From Desulfonatronospira sp. (GTDB lineage: Bacteria > Desulfobacterota > Desulfovibrionia > Desulfovibrionales > Desulfonatronovibrionaceae), in NCBI GenBank assembly GCA_003554505.1, contig PWGS01000100.1, positions 1 through 10,047 of the forward strand: a stretch of DNA of 10,047 bases, given 5' to 3'. The notes beneath the pieces were generated by a model. It searched no databases and was not told the origin of the DNA. It saw only the letters and a list, made by a program, of their open reading frames with translations. Below, piece by piece: positions 7,142 to 10,047 of this stretch. Each line of letters starts with the position of its first letter. The first letter of the stretch is position 1. A program made the translations under genes and the position numbers.

Positions 7142-7972
7142 CTACTTGTCTTCCTTTTTCTTGTCCTGCTTTTGCAGCATCTGGGGCCAGTCCTGCAGGG
7201 GAATCTCCTTTTCCGTGCCTTCCTCGTCCAGGACGGTGAGGCTTTCCCGGAAAAGATTGGCCCGGATGACCCTTAAGTATCCTTCCCGGCACTTGTACCT
7301 TTTGCCCATTTTGGGGAGCTTTTTCTGGAACTGGGCGTAGTGGGGCTGTTCAAAATTGAGACAGCAAAGAAGCCTGCCGCACACCCCGGAGATTTTGGCC
7401 GGATTTAAAAACAGGTTCTGGTCCTTGGCCATCTTGATGGTCACCGGGGCAAACTGGCGCATGAACCTCCGGCAGCAGCATACCTGGCCGCAATTGCCCA
7501 GGGCACCCACCATCTGGGTCTCGTGCCTGACTCCGATCTGGCGCAGCTCAATCCTGGTACGGTAAACCTTGACCAGTTCCTTGACCAGGTCCCTGAAATC
7601 CACCCGGCCGGGAGCAGTGAAATAAAAGACTATTTTGCTGCGGTCGAAAAAGACTTCCACGTCCACCAGCTTCATATCCAGGTTGTGCTCTGCAAGGCAT
7701 TTTCTGCAATAGGCAAAGGCCTCCCGGCCACGCTCCCTGTTTTCTTCCTGAACCTTGAAATCCTCTTCATTGGCAAGTCTGAATATGGGCTTTAAGTCCT
7801 CCAGGGCAAAGCCTTCCGGCAGGGTGTCCCTGACCTGCACCACGCTGGCCAGGCCCAGGCCCTCCTGGGTCTTGACGATGACCGCATCCCCGGGCTGCAC
7901 CACAAAAGGAGAAGCCTGGAAATAGTAAATCTGGCCCTGGTCCCTGAATTTCACCCCCGCGATCTGCCCCAT
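7142..7972 (-). CDS. ricT: RicT/YaaT-like PSP1-domain protein
   Basis: This 276-residue protein matches the PSP1 family, whose best-known member is Bacillus RicT (YaaT). There it forms the RicA-RicF-RicT complex, which carries 4Fe-4S clusters and affects RNase Y-dependent RNA maturation and development. The PSP1 core covers about 80-210, with FFDRSKIVFYFTAPGRVDFRDLV (108-130), GVRHETQMVGALGNCGQVCCC (147-167) and the second cysteine block ISGVCGRLLCCLNFE (194-208). Cysteines at 89, 92, 161, 165-167, 198, 203, 204 and 228 make it very cysteine-rich, which fits metal or cluster binding. A short N-terminal barrel-like region (1-50) and a lysine/acid-rich tail (267-276) flank it. The ATG is 3 bases after the nfnB stop and has a good AAGGGA binding site. 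It ends in TAG, with a TAA nine codons later. RicA and RicF partners are not in the window, so the job in this organism is inferred only from the family. Confidence 0.9.
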   Translation of the reverse strand: MGQIAGVKFRDQGQIYYFQASPFVVQPGDAVIVKTQEGLGLASVVQVRDTLPEGFALEDLKPIFRLANEEDFKVQEENRERGREAFAYCRKCLAEHNLDMKLVDVEVFFDRSKIVFYFTAPGRVDFRDLVKELVKVYRTRIELRQIGVRHETQMVGALGNCGQVCCCRRFMRQFAPVTIKMAKDQNLFLNPAKISGVCGRLLCCLNFEQPHYAQFQKKLPKMGKRYKCREGYLRVIRANLFRESLTVLDEEGTEKEIPLQDWPQMLQKQDKKKEDK

Positions 7973-7975
7973 AAA

Positions 7976-9394
7976 TTATCCCTTGAGCCTCTGCAGGATT
8001 GCCCTGGCCGAGCGCCGGCCCGCACCCATGGCTTCCACAACAGTGGCAGCCCCGGTAACGATGTCCCCCCCGGCAAAGACCATATTCATGCTTGTTTCCC
8101 CGGTTTCAGGGTCGGCCCATACATAGCCCCGCTCGTTGAGCTCCAGTTCCGGGGTGGTCTGAGTCAGAACCATATTGGCTCCGGTACCCACGGCCATAAT
8201 GACCAGATCTGTATCCAGGGTAAAAGTATCGCCTTCTATGGGAACGGGTTTTCTGCGCCCGGACTCATCAGGCCTGCCCAGTTCCATGCGCTGCAGGACC
8301 ATTTTGTTGAGCCCTCCCTGGTCATCGCCGTGAAAGGACAGAGGGGAGGAAAGAATCTCCAGTTCGATACCCTCTTCCAGGGCATGTTCCAGCTCTTCCT
8401 GCCGGGCCGGCATTTCCCCCTTGGTGCGCCTGTAAACCACCCGCACCCTCTTTGCACCCAGCCGGAGAGCGGTCCTGGCCGAATCCATGGCCACATTGCC
8501 CCCTCCGATGACCACCACATTTCTGCCCGGGGGAACGGGGGTATCGTATTCCGGGAACTTGTAACCGAACATGAGATTGACCCTGGTGAGGTACTCGTTG
8601 GCAGAGTAAATGCCGATGAGATTTTCCCCGGGCAGGTTCATGAATCTGGGCAGGCCGGCGCCCACTCCCAGAAAAACCGCCTTGTACCCTTGCTGGAACA
8701 GTTCGGGCAGGGTCACGCTTTTTCCGCCCACGTAATTGCACAAAAAATCCACCTGCAGATTTTTCAGGGAATCTATCTCCCTTTGCACCACGGACTTGGG
8801 CAGCCTGAATTCGGGTATACCGTAGAGAAGAACTCCCCCCGGGGAGTGCAGAGCTTCAAACACACTCACCTTTACCCCGTTGGCGGCCAGGTATCCGGCC
8901 AGGGTCAGGCTGCTCGGTCCGGAACCGATTGCCGCCACCCTGAGGTTCTCATCAACTGGAACGCAGGCCTCAGCCCCGGTCTCTTCCTCGCACGAGGTGT
9001 GGGCGTAGTAGTTGTCCGCCACGAATCTCTCCAGGCGTCCTATGGCTATGGGCTGCCCTGTGGGGCGCAGTTTGCAGGTCTTTTCACACTGGTTCTCCTG
9101 GGGGCAGACCCGGCCGCAGATGGCCGGCAGGCTGTTGGTCTCCTTGATTTTGGCAAAGGCCCCTTCCAGGTCTTTGCGGCCCAACAGGCGGATAAAGCTT
9201 TTACAGTCCACGTCCACGGGACAGCCCTTTATACAGGTGGGCTTCTTGCACTGCAGGCAGCGCCCCGCCTCGGCAACGGCCTGTTCCAGACTGTAGCCCA
9301 GGGCCCCCTCGGAAAACATCCCCCCCCTTTCAACAGCGTCCAGCATGGGCATGGAAACCCTGGGCCTGATCTTTTTCTTGGCTTTTTCTGGCAT
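7976..9394 (-). CDS. nfnB: NfnB/GltA-like NADPH-binding flavoprotein, large subunit of ferredoxin:NADP+ oxidoreductase
   Basis: This 472-residue protein belongs to the glutamate synthase small-subunit/NfnL family. With NfnA it would form the cytoplasmic electron-bifurcating complex linking NADPH to NADH and ferredoxin. An N-terminal two-cluster region has C46, C49, C54, C58 and C93, C97, C103, C107. The acidic residue in PQENQC (E100) may replace a cysteine ligand, as reported for one NfnL cluster. The FAD-binding GSGPSSLTLAGYLA is at 157-170, the NADPH-binding VVVIGGGNVAMDSA at 293-306, and the closing flavin motif AGGDIVTGAATVVEAMGAGRR at 441-461. The start is the ATG at 9394 (MPEKAKKK), 2 bases after the nfnA stop. 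A longer open frame up to 9568 only reads through nfnA out of frame. Often annotated gltA, but no glutamate synthase large subunit is adjacent, and the nfnA-like neighbour favours Nfn. A SudAB-type sulfide dehydrogenase is the main alternative. Confidence 0.93.
   Translation of the reverse strand: MPEKAKKKIRPRVSMPMLDAVERGGMFSEGALGYSLEQAVAEAGRCLQCKKPTCIKGCPVDVDCKSFIRLLGRKDLEGAFAKIKETNSLPAICGRVCPQENQCEKTCKLRPTGQPIAIGRLERFVADNYYAHTSCEEETGAEACVPVDENLRVAAIGSGPSSLTLAGYLAANGVKVSVFEALHSPGGVLLYGIPEFRLPKSVVQREIDSLKNLQVDFLCNYVGGKSVTLPELFQQGYKAVFLGVGAGLPRFMNLPGENLIGIYSANEYLTRVNLMFGYKFPEYDTPVPPGRNVVVIGGGNVAMDSARTALRLGAKRVRVVYRRTKGEMPARQEELEHALEEGIELEILSSPLSFHGDDQGGLNKMVLQRMELGRPDESGRRKPVPIEGDTFTLDTDLVIMAVGTGANMVLTQTTPELELNERGYVWADPETGETSMNMVFAGGDIVTGAATVVEAMGAGRRSARAILQRLKG
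7979..7984 (-). promoter_or_regulatory. Ribosome binding site of ricT inside the end of nfnB
   Basis: On the minus strand AAGGGA (7984-7979) is six bases before the ricT ATG at 7972-7970. It overlaps the last two codons and the stop of the upstream nfnB gene (AAG GGA TAA). The site supports the chosen ricT start and tight coupling of the two genes. Confidence 0.6.
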
Positions 9395-9396
9395 AA

Positions 9397-10047
9397 TCAA
9401 GACAGCTCTTTTTTCTCGAACAGTTCCATGGATTCTTTTTCCTGGGACCTGAAGGCCTGCAGGCGCATCATGAGTTCGTCGAAGTCCACCTGTGAAGCCT
9501 CGAATTCCGGGCCTTCCACGCAGGCAAAGCGTATCTCCCCGCCCACGTTCACCCGACAGGACCCGCACATGCCGATCCCGTCAACCATTATGGAATTGAG
9601 GCTCACCAGGGTCCTGATGTTGTAAGGCTGTGCAACTTTGGCCACTGAGCGCATCATGGGCACCGGGCCCACCCCGATGACCTCTTTTACCTCCGGGTCC
9701 CGGTCCAGGTACTCCTGGAGGACCTCGGTGACCATACCCTTGTGCCCCAGGCTGCCGTCATCGGGGGATACCAGGACTTCGTGGGAGATCTTTTCCAGTT
9801 CCGGCTTGAAGAGCAAAAGATCCCTGCTCCTGGCTCCGATAACGGAAACAACCTTGTTTCCCGCCTGAAAATTACCCTTGGCTATATGGTGCAGGGCGGC
9901 AATGCCTGTTCCTCCGCCCACGCAGGCCACTGTGCCCTGCTTTTTGATGCTGGTGGGCCGTCCCAGAGGACCGCACAGATCCAGGATCACGTCCCCTTCT
10001 TTCATGGTGTCCAGAAGGGCCGTGGTCTTGCCCATTATCAGGTATAC
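9397..10047 (-). CDS. nfnA: NfnA-like FAD/NAD-binding, 2Fe-2S subunit (5' partial)
   Basis: This is the C-terminal 216 residues of a sulfide/dihydroorotate dehydrogenase-like subunit (NfnS, also annotated SudB). In the Nfn complex it binds NAD(H), the bifurcating partner FAD environment and a 2Fe-2S cluster. The frame is open through the right edge, so the N-terminal flavin-binding part (roughly 60-70 residues, judging from the usual length near 280) lies outside. The ATG at 10035 is internal. Counting from the first visible codon, DLCGPLGRPTSI sits at 22-33. The NAD-binding CVGGGTGIAAL follows (42-52), then VIGVGPVPMM near 123-132. The 2Fe-2S signature MVDGIGMCGSCRV...RFACVEGPEF is at about 154-182, with three cysteines and a nearby aspartate as expected ligands. 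It is followed by VDFDELMMR, typical of the family. It ends in TGA, 2 bases before nfnB, in the order nfnA-nfnB. Confidence 0.92.
   Translation of the reverse strand, partial: VYLIMGKTTALLDTMKEGDVILDLCGPLGRPTSIKKQGTVACVGGGTGIAALHHIAKGNFQAGNKVVSVIGARSRDLLLFKPELEKISHEVLVSPDDGSLGHKGMVTEVLQEYLDRDPEVKEVIGVGPVPMMRSVAKVAQPYNIRTLVSLNSIMVDGIGMCGSCRVNVGGEIRFACVEGPEFEASQVDFDELMMRLQAFRSQEKESMELFEKKELS

Noticed and set aside
9320..9327. Run of eight C on the plus strand (G8 within nfnB), with G7 at 4084-4090 and C7 at 8065-8071, as possible phase-variable tracts
   Set aside because: All three lie inside intact conserved housekeeping-type genes with the frame preserved and no neighbouring alternative frame of interest; they fit the GC-rich codon use.
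9395..9568. N-terminal extension of nfnB up to position 9568 (530-residue open frame)
   Set aside because: It reads through the end of nfnA in another frame, shows no family similarity, and a start at 9394 gives the normal family length and N-terminus.
8330..9625. Long plus-strand open frame of 431 codons opposite nfnB and nfnA
   Set aside because: It lies opposite two well-supported genes, has low-complexity composition with no recognisable domain, and is explained by strong C/G third-position bias.

Overview
This window looks like a gene-dense piece of an anaerobe's chromosome, most probably a sulfate-reducing deltaproteobacterium (Desulfobacterota, Desulfovibrionales-like). That placement is an inference. 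It rests on the moderately high GC content with C/G-rich third codon positions, an NfnAB-type ferredoxin/NAD(P)H flavoprotein pair, a very large activase/dehydratase-type reductase, and a PSP1-domain RicT homologue next to a MetRS that carries a C-terminal tRNA-binding domain. Nearly every base is coding and no gene-free stretch reaches 300 bases. The longest gap is 30-48 bases, depending on the metG start.

Plus strand, 1-4287: two consecutive genes of the 2-hydroxyacyl-CoA dehydratase activase superfamily. The first is cut by the left edge. It carries two tandem BadF/BcrA-type ATPase domains followed by a cysteine-rich DUF2229-type region. The second carries a dehydratase-like (HgdB/HgdC-type, CoA-substrate-specific activase-related) domain. 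In many anaerobes these parts form one polypeptide of roughly 1400 residues. Here they are two ORFs in the same reading frame, separated only by one TAG codon and 12 sense codons, and no ribosome binding site is evident before the second ATG. This is the most interesting observation in the window.

Minus strand, 10047-4300: a compact, probably co-transcribed run in the order nfnA (cut by the right edge), nfnB/gltA-like, ricT, metG and an unrecognised multi-pass membrane protein. The gaps are 2, 3, 30 (or 48) and 13 bases. NfnA and NfnB together would form the NADH-dependent ferredoxin:NADP+ oxidoreductase, an electron-bifurcating transhydrogenase. RicT is a cysteine-rich PSP1 protein and MetG is housekeeping. 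The promoter must lie beyond the right edge. The run converges on the activase/dehydratase pair with only 12 bases between the facing stop codons.

A possible functional link, which is inference only: Nfn exchanges electrons among NAD(H), NADP(H) and ferredoxin, and activases of the HgdC type take electrons from reduced ferredoxin or flavodoxin to drive ATP-dependent reduction. The two convergent units could therefore share the cell's low-potential electron pool. No mobile element, CRISPR array, tRNA or rRNA was seen.
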